A DNA stretch of 5,628 nucleotides from an uncultured Flavobacterium sp. (GCF_946479975.1 NZ_CAMLIX010000283.1:1-5628), one strand, 5' to 3'; positions 1 to 5,628 are shown, counted from the stretch's first letter. The notes: generated by a model not told the origin, from the letters alone. Translations and numbers: made by a program.

Positions 1-1637
1 TTGCATCTGTCTCTTGTCCAACGAGCATCTCCTCCAGACTGTGAACCATGATCGGCGCGCCACAACCAAAAATGATCTCCCACAACATTATTACTATTTA
101 TCTGCATCGAAGCTTGAATCTGAATATTTTTGGATTGAACACCACCTACTCGGCAGGTAATATCACTAAGCAAAATTGGATTTTCAGCATGATTTACATT
201 TGAATTTTCATTACCAATTCTAACTTGATACGTTGTACTATTTAAGGAATCCATTAAAAGTCCAGCAATAATAATTCCATCTTTATCATCGGCAAAAATG
301 CACCCCCAAGTATTTTTTTCAGTAGGTTCTAAAGTTACCGAAGCGATTCCCGCACCGAGAAGAATTGCATCTTTTCTGTTTACTTGAATCGGAGCATTTA
401 ATGAATAATGTCCTGGCGTAAAAAATATATTTTTACCCGATTTTAAGGCAGCATTTATTTCTAGATCAGTATCACCTTCTTTTGCCACATACCAATTGGC
501 AAGTAAATCTTGTGTTTTTCCTTTTCCCATATCCGTTGCTGACCAAGAAACTCCTACTCTATCTTTTTGCCAGCCTGGAACAAAGACTTTATATTCACCA
601 TCATTATCTATAAAAACAAAGGGTTTTTCTCTAATAATTGGCGTCGCAGTGACTGGAGAATTAACATCGTCACCCTGAGGCGCATTCACACAGCCTTGCC
701 AAACCATATTATAAGAACCGCCCATCGCTCCAGAGCCTTGCGGAAAAACAGTATTTCTGGTGTACCATTGTTGCTGTCCTTTCCAATTTGGTCGGTCAGT
801 CGTATAATTAGCATCGGCAATAAAACCACCACTTCCCCAAAAATTAGTATCTCCGATGTCCGAAATATATTTTGAGGTACTTTCAATTAATAATCTTCGC
901 GCGCTGGTTGACTGAGAAACTGTCCACGAAAAATCACGCATTACTTCTACATTTTCTACAGAACGCCAAAAAGTACAAGTTGCATTTGCTCCTCCAGAAA
1001 GATGAGGTCTTGTAAATATTGCACCTAATTTAACATCTGAAGGCACTTTTCCTAAACCTCCAATATGAGAATAAAACCCTAGTTCTATTGAATTGGCTTC
1101 CGCCGAAGATGCAGAACCTGATCCGCCTACATCATAAGTTTGTCCGTTGATATTTGGTTTAAAATAATACGCTTGACGTTTTGTTGTCCATTCGCCATTT
1201 GCTCCTCCTAAACCAATACTGCTAAACTGCGAATTAATTTCGTTCCGCGCCGTTTCTGGCTTTTCATATTTTCTATCATAGAAATAAATATTATCACCAA
1301 AAATCTGATTTTCTAAAGAAATCATTACAGTGATATCGTTACGAGTTATTTTATAGTAATTCTCATATTTATCTTTATTAGGTTTATTGTCGATAAATAT
1401 CATTTTCGAAGTTGATCCAACTGATACAAACTCAGATGCCAAACGGCTTCCACCTCGTGTAATTACATAATTTCCGGAAGATCCAAAAGCCGCCCAGGAT
1501 AATATAATGTTATGTTTCTTTTTGTTGTAAGCGATTTTTCGTTCTATTTTTTCATTTGCCGGATTAGCCGAAATAGAACTGCATAAAAACAGCGTAAAAA
1601 AAAATAGTGTAAATAATGAGATTACTTTTTTACTCAT
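1..1637 (-). CDS. Secreted beta-helix (pectate-lyase/GH55-like) protein with N-terminal FN3-like domain, 3' end missing
   Basis: The frame is open from ATG at 1637-1635 to the left edge: 545 codons plus two bases, no stop, so the C-terminus lies outside the window. Residues 1-24 form a signal peptide (KK, hydrophobic core, cleavage near SISA/N). Residues about 28-100 resemble a fibronectin type III domain (ILSW, YYKITR). Next comes a conserved segment with SLENQIFGDNIYFY (107-120), then GGSGSASSAE and ELGFYSHIGGLG (171-196), REKPFVF (336-342) and VGVSW (361-365). The beta-helix part contains EINAALKSGKNIFFTPGHYSL (393-413), ILLGAGIA (425-432) and the family motif DHFWLWRADHG (521-531). I recall these motifs from secreted proteins of actinobacteria and Bacteroidota labelled 'coagulation factor 5/8 type domain' or 'adenylyl cyclase'. 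Neither label fits what is visible: no cyclase domain is seen, and any F5/8C domain would lie in the missing part. A polysaccharide-active role is inferred from the fold only. Any sorting or carbohydrate-binding tail is not visible. Confidence 0.85.
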   Translation of the reverse strand, partial: MSKKVISLFTLFFFTLFLCSSISANPANEKIERKIAYNKKKHNIILSWAAFGSSGNYVITRGGSRLASEFVSVGSTSKMIFIDNKPNKDKYENYYKITRNDITVMISLENQIFGDNIYFYDRKYEKPETARNEINSQFSSIGLGGANGEWTTKRQAYYFKPNINGQTYDVGGSGSASSAEANSIELGFYSHIGGLGKVPSDVKLGAIFTRPHLSGGANATCTFWRSVENVEVMRDFSWTVSQSTSARRLLIESTSKYISDIGDTNFWGSGGFIADANYTTDRPNWKGQQQWYTRNTVFPQGSGAMGGSYNMVWQGCVNAPQGDDVNSPVTATPIIREKPFVFIDNDGEYKVFVPGWQKDRVGVSWSATDMGKGKTQDLLANWYVAKEGDTDLEINAALKSGKNIFFTPGHYSLNAPIQVNRKDAILLGAGIASVTLEPTEKNTWGCIFADDKDGIIIAGLLMDSLNSTTYQVRIGNENSNVNHAENPILLSDITCRVGGVQSKNIQIQASMQINSNNVVGDHFWLWRADHGSQSGGDARWTRDRC

Positions 1638-1864
1638 AAGAATGTTCAATTTTTGTGGTTGGATAGATAGTACTAATTGTAGTTTTTAGAGTGTCCAAAA
1701 TAGCGATAATCTTTAAGCTGCATCTTCATTTCTACTCTTAATTTTCTCATCAAAAACACTACAAAAGCTACAAATTATGTCTTTTTCTAGCACAAATAAA
1801 CCTTCTACAATCTATCTGTTTTTCTGAAATCGCTTTTTTTTGCGCTTAAATATTAAAATCACAA
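1638..1864. promoter_or_regulatory. Divergent intergenic region between the beta-helix gene and the RlpA-like gene
   Basis: These 227 AT-rich bases must hold the start signals of both divergent genes. No full Bacteroidota promoter (TTG at -33, TAnnTTTG at -7) is visible. On the plus strand TAATTTTC at 1739-1746 matches the -7 element except its last base, but no TTG lies at a suitable distance upstream. On the minus strand TAGCTTTT (around 1762-1769) is a similar one-mismatch candidate, with a TTG about 22 bases upstream. Both start codons are preceded by A-rich sequence and no Shine-Dalgarno, as is normal for this phylum. CTACAAA occurs twice, at 1759-1765 and 1768-1774. No ORF or RNA gene is evident. 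Confidence 0.4.
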
Positions 1865-2269
1865 ATGAAAAAGATTGCACTATTTATAGCCTTAATTTTT
1901 TCTATTATTGCTATGGCACAACAAAAAAATATTGTTGTTATCGATTCGTCTTCGTCAGCCATTTCAACAATTCCGTTTAAAAAAAATGCTCATGCTTCAT
2001 ATTACAGTGATAAATTTAACGGAAGAAAAACAGCAAGTGGTAAAAAATTCAATAACGATGCTTTAACAGCTGCTCATAAAAAATTTCCTTTCGGCACTAA
2101 ATTAAAAGTTACAAACGAAGCAAATAACAAATCTGTCGTTGTAGAAGTCATAGACAGAGGTCCATTTGTTAAAGGCAGAGAGATTGATCTCAGCAAAAGA
2201 GCATTTATGAATATTACCTCTAATAAAAAAAGCGGCGTAGTGTATGTCACAATAGAAATTATAAAATAG
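1865..2269 (+). CDS. Exported RlpA-like double-psi beta-barrel protein
   Basis: This 134-residue protein has a signal peptide (residues 1-18, MKKIALFIALIF core, cleavage near AMA/Q) followed by a short spacer rich in serine. A single RlpA-type double-psi beta-barrel fills about 42-134. It shows ASYYSDKFNGRKTASGKKF (44-62), LTAAHKKFPFGTKLKVTN (67-84) and VIDRGPF (95-101). Asp97 in the IDRGPF motif aligns with the acidic residue essential in RlpA lytic transglycosylases. The family cleaves glycan strands lacking stem peptides in Pseudomonas, while E. coli RlpA shows little activity. There is no SPOR domain and no lipobox, so the product is shorter than classical RlpA and may not be targeted to the septum that way; the gene symbol is therefore withheld. 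The ATG is preceded by an A-rich leader. Exported peptidoglycan hydrolase is the likeliest role, with exact activity unproven. Confidence 0.9.
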   Translation: MKKIALFIALIFSIIAMAQQKNIVVIDSSSSAISTIPFKKNAHASYYSDKFNGRKTASGKKFNNDALTAAHKKFPFGTKLKVTNEANNKSVVVEVIDRGPFVKGREIDLSKRAFMNITSNKKSGVVYVTIEIIK

Positions 2270-2487
2270 GACATTTCTATGTTGACAAATTAGATTACCG
2301 CCTTTTTATCGCAAAAACAGCATCAAAATTGTTCACAATCTTGTTGCTAATTTCATTCAGAACTGAAATTATTTTCTGCCAAACACCTATGAAACCACGA
2401 TAAAGCGCACTTTCATAAATGTTAACAAAATAGATTTTCAGAAACCATAAATAATTGTATTTTTACGGTTCAAAATTCAGAAAATAA
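2270..2487 (+). promoter_or_regulatory. Intergenic leader upstream of parA
   Basis: These 218 bases lie between the RlpA-like stop and parA and should hold the promoter of the partition cluster. A -7-like TATTTTTA sits at 2458-2465, about 22 bases before the parA ATG, and differs from TAnnTTTG only at the last base. No clear TTG is found at the -33 distance, so the call is tentative. TTCAGAAA occurs twice in direct orientation (2437-2444 and 2476-2483), bracketing this element. ATTGT-TC-ACAAT at 2328-2339 is a small inverted repeat. No parS site with a CACGTG core is present. parA has A-rich sequence just before its start and no Shine-Dalgarno. Confidence 0.35.
2348..2375 (+). terminator. Possible weak terminator after the RlpA-like gene
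   Basis: TAATTTCA at 2348-2355 and TGAAATTA at 2364-2371 form a perfect 8-bp inverted repeat around an 8-base loop, followed by TTTT. It lies about 80 bases past the RlpA-like stop and before the parA promoter region, where a terminator is expected. The stem has only one G-C pair, so it would be weak and may be a chance repeat in AT-rich DNA. Confidence 0.3.
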
Positions 2488-3255
2488 ATGGGCAAAATCA
2501 TTGCTATTGCTAATCAAAAAGGAGGCGTTGGAAAGACTACTACATCAGTAAATCTTGCAGCCTCATTAGGTGTTTTAGAAAAAAAAGTATTGTTAATCGA
2601 TGCTGATCCTCAAGCCAATGCTACATCTGGTCTTGGAATTGATGTAGAATCAGTCGAAATTGGAACGTATCAAATTCTTGAACATACTGCAACACCAACA
2701 GAAGCCGTTTTAAAATGTACAGCTCCAAACGTTGACGTGATACCAGCTCACATTGACCTTGTTGCTATCGAAATTGAATTGGTTGACAAAGAAAACCGTG
2801 AATATATGCTTAAAAAAGCATTAGAAAAGGCGAAAGAAGAATATGATTTTATCATTATCGACTGCGCACCTTCTCTAGGTTTGTTAACCTTGAATGCTTT
2901 AACAGCAGCAGATTCTGTAGTTATTCCTATTCAATGTGAGTATTTTGCTCTTGAAGGATTAGGGAAATTATTGAACACTATTAAAAGTATTCAAAAAATA
3001 CACAACCCAGATCTTGACATTGAAGGTTTATTATTAACAATGTACGATTCAAGATTGCGTTTATCTAATCAGGTTGTAGAAGAGGTTCAAAAGCACTTTA
3101 ACGATATGGTTTTTGATACCGTAATTCAGCGAAATGTAAAATTAAGTGAAGCTCCAAGTTTTGGTGAAAGTATCATTAATTATGATGCTACAAGTAAAGG
3201 TGCCGTAAACTATATCCATTTAGCTCAAGAGATTATAAAGAAAAACAGCAAATAG
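2488..3255 (+). CDS. parA: Chromosome partitioning ATPase ParA (Soj family)
   Basis: This 255-residue ATPase drives segregation of the replicated origin by forming ATP-bound dimers on the nucleoid that are released by ParB bound to parS. The deviant Walker A is KGGVGKTTT at 11-19, with both the signature Lys11 and the catalytic Lys16. The A' motif is LLIDADPQ (35-42, Asp40) and Walker B is FIIIDCAPS (121-129). DSRLRLSNQV (187-196) carries arginines in the region where Soj proteins bind DNA nonspecifically. The length and the lack of an N-terminal helix-turn-helix mark it as a chromosomal Soj-type protein and not a plasmid P1/F-type ParA. The ATG gives the standard MGKIIAIANQKGG start. It heads a co-directional cluster with parB five bases downstream. 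No residue expected for activity is missing. Confidence 0.97.
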   Translation: MGKIIAIANQKGGVGKTTTSVNLAASLGVLEKKVLLIDADPQANATSGLGIDVESVEIGTYQILEHTATPTEAVLKCTAPNVDVIPAHIDLVAIEIELVDKENREYMLKKALEKAKEEYDFIIIDCAPSLGLLTLNALTAADSVVIPIQCEYFALEGLGKLLNTIKSIQKIHNPDLDIEGLLLTMYDSRLRLSNQVVEEVQKHFNDMVFDTVIQRNVKLSEAPSFGESIINYDATSKGAVNYIHLAQEIIKKNSK

Positions 3256-3260
3256 TTTTT

Positions 3261-4163
3261 ATGTCAAAAGTAATTAAAAAACAAGCCTTAGGAAGAGGAT
3301 TATCAGCACTATTAAAGGATCCAGAAAACGACATTAAATCAGTAGAAGACAAAAATGCTGATAAGGTTGTTGGAAACATTATTGAACTTGAGATAGGGGC
3401 AATCGAAATAAATCCGTTTCAGCCTAGAAGCAATTTTAATGAAGAATCGTTACGCGAATTAGCCACTTCTATTAAAGAACTTGGTGTAATTCAACCTATT
3501 ACTGTTCGTAAATTAGATTTCAACAAATATCAATTGATCTCTGGAGAGCGTCGTCTGCGTGCCTCTACATTAGTAGGTTTAACGCACGTTCCTGCCTATA
3601 TTCGTATCGCAAACGACAACGAATCATTGGTTATGGCTTTGGTTGAAAACATTCAGCGTCATGACTTAGACCCTATTGAGATTGCATTATCATACCAACG
3701 TTTAATTGACGAAATTCAATTAACTCAAGAACAAATGAGTGAAAGAGTGGGAAAAAAACGTTCTACAATTGCCAACTATTTGCGTCTTTTAAAACTAGAT
3801 CCCATTATTCAGACTGGAATTCGTGATGGTTTTATCAGTATGGGACACGGTCGAGCAATTATTAATATTGAAGACTTAGACGTTCAAACTGACATTTATC
3901 AAAAAATTGTTAGTCAGAACTTATCTGTACGTGAAACTGAAGCATTAGTTAAAAATTATCACGAAGGAAATCAGCCAAAAGCAGACGGGAAACCAAAAGC
4001 AGATGCTGCGTTTAGCGTAAGAGAAACACAAAAAAACACTTTCAACGACTATTTTGGTTCGAAAGTTGATATAAAAGTCGCTGGAAACGGAAAAGGAAAA
4101 ATTACAATTCCATTTAATTCCGAAGCCGACTTTAACAGAATTATAAAATTAATAAACGGATAG
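3261..4163 (+). CDS. parB: ParB/Spo0J partition protein, CTPase and parS-binding clamp
   Basis: This 300-residue protein loads on parS, slides along DNA as a CTP-dependent clamp and stimulates ParA. The N-terminal LGRGLSALL (10-18) is the conserved ParA-activating peptide. The CTP-binding domain shows NPFQPR (51-56), SGERRLRA (94-101, the GERRxRA box) and ENIQRHDL (129-136). The helix-turn-helix lies around 155-177 (TQEQMSERVGKKRSTIANYL), followed by the central domain GFISMGHGRAI (190-200). A lysine-rich linker (about 234-255), which contains a small duplication (PKADG/PKADA), leads to a C-terminal dimerisation domain ending at FNRIIKLING. Length and domain order are normal for a chromosomal ParB. 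It starts 5 bases after the parA stop, and its TAG overlaps the GTG of the next gene, indicating cotranscription. Paralogues such as Noc are less likely given the parA neighbour and N-terminal peptide. Confidence 0.97.
   Translation: MSKVIKKQALGRGLSALLKDPENDIKSVEDKNADKVVGNIIELEIGAIEINPFQPRSNFNEESLRELATSIKELGVIQPITVRKLDFNKYQLISGERRLRASTLVGLTHVPAYIRIANDNESLVMALVENIQRHDLDPIEIALSYQRLIDEIQLTQEQMSERVGKKRSTIANYLRLLKLDPIIQTGIRDGFISMGHGRAIINIEDLDVQTDIYQKIVSQNLSVRETEALVKNYHEGNQPKADGKPKADAAFSVRETQKNTFNDYFGSKVDIKVAGNGKGKITIPFNSEADFNRIIKLING
3975..4005 (+). repeat. Short 18-bp-period tandem duplication in the parB linker
   Basis: CCAAAAGCAGACG at 3975-3987 recurs as CCAAAAGCAGATG at 3993-4005, 18 bases later and in frame, differing by one base. 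It encodes PKAD-G-K followed by PKAD-A in the flexible linker before the C-terminal domain. An in-frame slippage or duplication event is the simplest explanation. The effect is likely limited to linker length and charge. Confidence 0.7.
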
Positions 4164-4723
4164 TGAATAAAATTGTCCCCATCGGTCTATTGTTCTTTCT
4201 AACAGGAACCGTTTCTCTTTTTGCTCAGGTAAAAACAGACACGGTTTTGGTCGTAAAAGACACCACTGCATATCAAGAGATAGATCCGCTTACACCAGCA
4301 AAAGCAGCGTTTTATTCTGCTATACTTCCTGGTTTAGGCCAAGCATACAATAAAAAATACTGGAAAATTCCATTGGTTTATGGAGCAATTGGAACAAGTT
4401 TGTATTTCTACATTGACAATAACAAAAAATACCACGATTATCGCGATGCCTACAAACGAAGATTAGAAGGCTACAATGACGATAATTATCAATTTTTGGA
4501 TGAAAGCCGACTAATCGCAGGACAGAAATTCTATCAAAGAAATAGAGATTTATCTGCCTTATTTGTCGTTGGTTTTTATGTACTTAATATAATTGATGCC
4601 AACGTTGACGCTGCTTTGATTCAGTTTAACGTAAACGAAAGGCTTTCAATGCGTCCAGAAATTTACCCCGCCGATGTAACATTTAAACCAAACGTTGGAC
4701 TAACTTTTAATTACACGTTTTAA
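4163..4723 (+). CDS. DUF5683-type envelope protein of unknown function
   Basis: This 186-residue protein resembles the DUF5683 family of Bacteroidota, which has no established function that I know of. Residues 1-21 form a signal peptide (NK, hydrophobic core, cleavage near LFA/Q). The family signature PAKAAFYSAILPGLGQAYNKKYW spans 45-67, with GLGQ (57-60) and YNKKYWK (62-68). Hydrophobic stretches follow at about 69-83 (PLVYGAIGTSLYFYI) and 130-145 (LSALFVVGFYVLNII), separated by a charged, tyrosine-rich stretch (YHDYRDAYKRR). The last residues, GLTFNYTF, end in phenylalanine, as in many outer-membrane barrel proteins, but the protein is too short to assign a barrel. GTG at 4163 is chosen because it gives a normal signal peptide and overlaps the parB TAG by one base; the next in-frame ATG is far inside. 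Translational coupling to parB is likely. I recall it recurring between parB and dapB in relatives, but its role is unknown. Confidence 0.88.
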   Translation: MNKIVPIGLLFFLTGTVSLFAQVKTDTVLVVKDTTAYQEIDPLTPAKAAFYSAILPGLGQAYNKKYWKIPLVYGAIGTSLYFYIDNNKKYHDYRDAYKRRLEGYNDDNYQFLDESRLIAGQKFYQRNRDLSALFVVGFYVLNIIDANVDAALIQFNVNERLSMRPEIYPADVTFKPNVGLTFNYTF

Positions 4724-4741
4724 TAGATTAAGTTCTATTTT
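4722..4741 (+). other. Small hairpin over the DUF5683 stop, before dapB
   Basis: AATAGA at 4722-4727 and TCTATT at 4734-4739 pair as a 6-bp stem with a 6-base loop, followed by TT. It begins within the stop codon and lies in the 40-base gap before dapB. It could attenuate readthrough or protect an mRNA end, but the stem is short and AT-rich and may be chance. Confidence 0.2.
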
Positions 4742-4763
4742 ACAATCAAAAAAAATAATCATA

Positions 4764-5465
4764 ATGAAAATTGCGCTTTTAGGATACGGAAAAATGGGTA
4801 AGGTAATCGAAAGAATTGCTTTAGAAAGAGGTCACGAAATAGTTTTAAAGAAAGATGAACTTAACACCTATGACGGACTTTCAACAGCTGATGTTGCCAT
4901 AGATTTCAGTGTTCCAACTGCAGCAGTTGACAATATTTCTGCCGCTTTTAATGTTAATGTTCCTGTAGTTTCTGGTACAACGGGATGGCTGGAGCATTAT
5001 GACGAAATGATCGCACTTTGCAATGAGAAAAAAGCAGGTTTCATTTCGAGTTCAAACTTTAGTTTAGGTGTAAACATTTTCTTTGGATTAAACGAATATT
5101 TAGCCAAAATTATGAAGCAATTTGACACTTATAAGGTTTCAATGGAAGAAATTCACCATATTCATAAACTTGACGCTCCAAGCGGTACTGCAATTTCTTT
5201 AGCACAAGGTGTTATTGAAAACAGTAATTATGCCGAATGGACTATGGAAGAAGCTAAAAGCAATCAAATTCATATTGAAGCAAAAAGAATTGGAGAAGTT
5301 CCTGGAACTCATACTGTAAACTACGATTCTGCAATTGACAGTATCGAAATAAAACATACTGCTCACAACCGCGAAGGCTTTGCACTAGGAGCTGTTATCG
5401 CTGCAGAATGGCTGGCAGGAAAACAAGGAGTTTTTACTATGAAAGATGTTTTAAACTTACAATAA
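4764..5465 (+). CDS. dapB: 4-hydroxy-tetrahydrodipicolinate reductase
   Basis: DapB (EC 1.17.1.8) reduces 4-hydroxy-tetrahydrodipicolinate with NAD(P)H to tetrahydrodipicolinate in the cytoplasm. This step leads to meso-diaminopimelate for peptidoglycan and to lysine. The Rossmann nucleotide loop is LGYGKMG (6-12). DFSVP (47-51) and SGTTGW (70-75) line the cofactor site. SSSNFSLGVN (95-104) is the conserved linker into the tetramerisation and substrate domain. The signature EEIHHIHKLDAPSGTA (128-143) supplies His131 and His132 and Lys135, equivalent to His159/His160/Lys163 of the E. coli enzyme, plus the dicarboxylate-binding SGT. At 233 residues it is shorter than the E. coli protein (about 273), mainly between the nucleotide loop and DFSVP, a form I recall as usual in Bacteroidota. 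The start has an A-rich leader after a 40-base gap. All catalytic residues are present. Confidence 0.97.
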   Translation: MKIALLGYGKMGKVIERIALERGHEIVLKKDELNTYDGLSTADVAIDFSVPTAAVDNISAAFNVNVPVVSGTTGWLEHYDEMIALCNEKKAGFISSSNFSLGVNIFFGLNEYLAKIMKQFDTYKVSMEEIHHIHKLDAPSGTAISLAQGVIENSNYAEWTMEEAKSNQIHIEAKRIGEVPGTHTVNYDSAIDSIEIKHTAHNREGFALGAVIAAEWLAGKQGVFTMKDVLNLQ

Positions 5466-5472
5466 ATCGATA

Positions 5473-5501
5473 AAATTCAGGAACTTTACTATCCTGATTT
5501 T
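5473..5501 (+). terminator. Hairpin between dapB and lepB, possible terminator or attenuator
   Basis: AAATTCAGGA (5473-5482) pairs with TCCTGATTTT (5492-5501) as a 10-bp stem with one T-T mismatch and a 9-base loop. The right arm ends in four T's. It begins 8 bases after the dapB stop and ends 20 bases before lepB. It may partly terminate the par-dap transcript. TGATTTTG at 5495-5502 also resembles a -7 box (TAnnTTTG, one mismatch), so a lepB promoter overlapping the hairpin is possible, though no TTG is seen at the -33 distance. Confidence 0.4.
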
Positions 5502-5521
5502 GAAACTTAAAATACAATATT

Positions 5522-5628
5522 ATGACACTTTACTCTTGGTTCGTATTTTTCTTAGCTGTCCAAATAATTCATTTTCTTGGTACATGGAAATTATATCAAG
5601 CGGCAGGAAGAAAAAGCTGGGAAGCAGC
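5522..5628 (+). CDS. lepB: Signal peptidase I, N-terminal fragment cut by the window edge
   Basis: ATG at 5522 opens a frame of 35 codons plus two bases that runs off the right edge. It begins MTLYSWFVFFLAVQIIHFLG, a hydrophobic membrane segment (about residues 4-20), followed by TWKLYQAAGRKSWEA. I recognise this as the N-terminus of flavobacterial signal peptidase I, which is anchored in the inner membrane and cleaves signal peptides in the periplasm. The catalytic Ser/Lys region is beyond the window, so the call rests on the N-terminal sequence and on the remembered dapB-lepB neighbourhood. Short A-rich spacing and no Shine-Dalgarno precede the start. Another polytopic membrane protein is possible but less likely. 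Confidence 0.75.
   Translation, partial: MTLYSWFVFFLAVQIIHFLGTWKLYQAAGRKSWEA

Noticed and set aside
7..16. Ten-base match to the Tn5 inside end
   Set aside because: The match stops after ten bases, the reading frame stays open and plausible, and no transposase or second end is present. It is kept only as part of the edge anomaly, not as a mobile element.
496..886. Short open frames at 496-678 (+), 567-875 (+) and 686-886 (-)
   Set aside because: All lie inside the long minus-strand beta-helix gene in other frames, have no recognisable motifs, and their translations look like shadow sequence.
1831..1844. CGC-T8-GCG inverted repeat upstream of the RlpA-like gene
   Set aside because: A 3-bp stem with an eight-base T loop is too weak for a terminator or operator and sits just before the start codon.
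2074..2274. Minus-strand 66-codon open frame
   Set aside because: It is antisense to the RlpA-like gene, whose conserved motifs account for the sequence; no family resemblance is seen.
2328..2339. ATTGTTCACAAT as a parS or DnaA-box-like site
   Set aside because: It lacks the CACGTG core of parS and does not match TTATCCACA; it is a short AT-rich inverted repeat.
2488..4163. Plasmid or phage origin for the parAB pair
   Set aside because: ParA lacks the N-terminal DNA-binding domain of plasmid types, ParB has the chromosomal Spo0J layout, and the neighbours dapB and lepB are core chromosomal genes.
1..5628. A defence, toxin-antitoxin, secretion or biosynthetic system
   Set aside because: Every long frame is accounted for by housekeeping or envelope families; no nucleases, paired small genes, repeats or operon of unknown enzymes was found.

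Overview
The window looks like a chromosomal segment from a Bacteroidota member, most likely Flavobacterium or a close relative. The evidence is the low GC content, A-rich leaders without Shine-Dalgarno sequences, the protein families present, and a parA-parB-DUF5683-dapB-lepB gene order that I recall from Flavobacteriia. No mobile element, plasmid replication gene, tRNA, rRNA or CRISPR array is visible.

Layout. Positions 1-1637, minus strand, hold one long open gene that runs off the left edge. It encodes a secreted protein with a signal peptide, a fibronectin-III-like segment and a right-handed beta-helix (pectate-lyase/GH55-like) region. It belongs to a family often labelled, misleadingly, 'coagulation factor 5/8 type' or 'adenylyl cyclase'. 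A 227-bp divergent intergenic region (1638-1864) separates it from 1865-2269 (+), a small exported RlpA-like double-psi beta-barrel protein. A 218-bp leader (2270-2487) with small inverted repeats follows.

From 2488 to the right edge lies a tight co-directional cluster. It comprises chromosome partition ATPase parA, CTPase/DNA-binding partner parB (5-nt gap), a DUF5683 envelope protein of unknown function starting at a GTG that overlaps the parB stop by one base, dapB (40-nt gap), and the start of lepB (56-nt gap with a hairpin), which is cut by the window end.

How the genes fit together. ParA and ParB would segregate the chromosome origin. DapB makes the tetrahydrodipicolinate precursor of meso-diaminopimelate (peptidoglycan) and lysine. 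LepB would release exported proteins from the membrane, including the signal-peptide-bearing products encoded here. The RlpA-like protein may act on peptidoglycan. The cluster thus links chromosome segregation with envelope growth, though regulatory coupling is inferred from spacing only. Most of the window is ordinary housekeeping content. The least characterised items are the DUF5683 gene and the beta-helix protein. I found no convincing undescribed multi-gene system.
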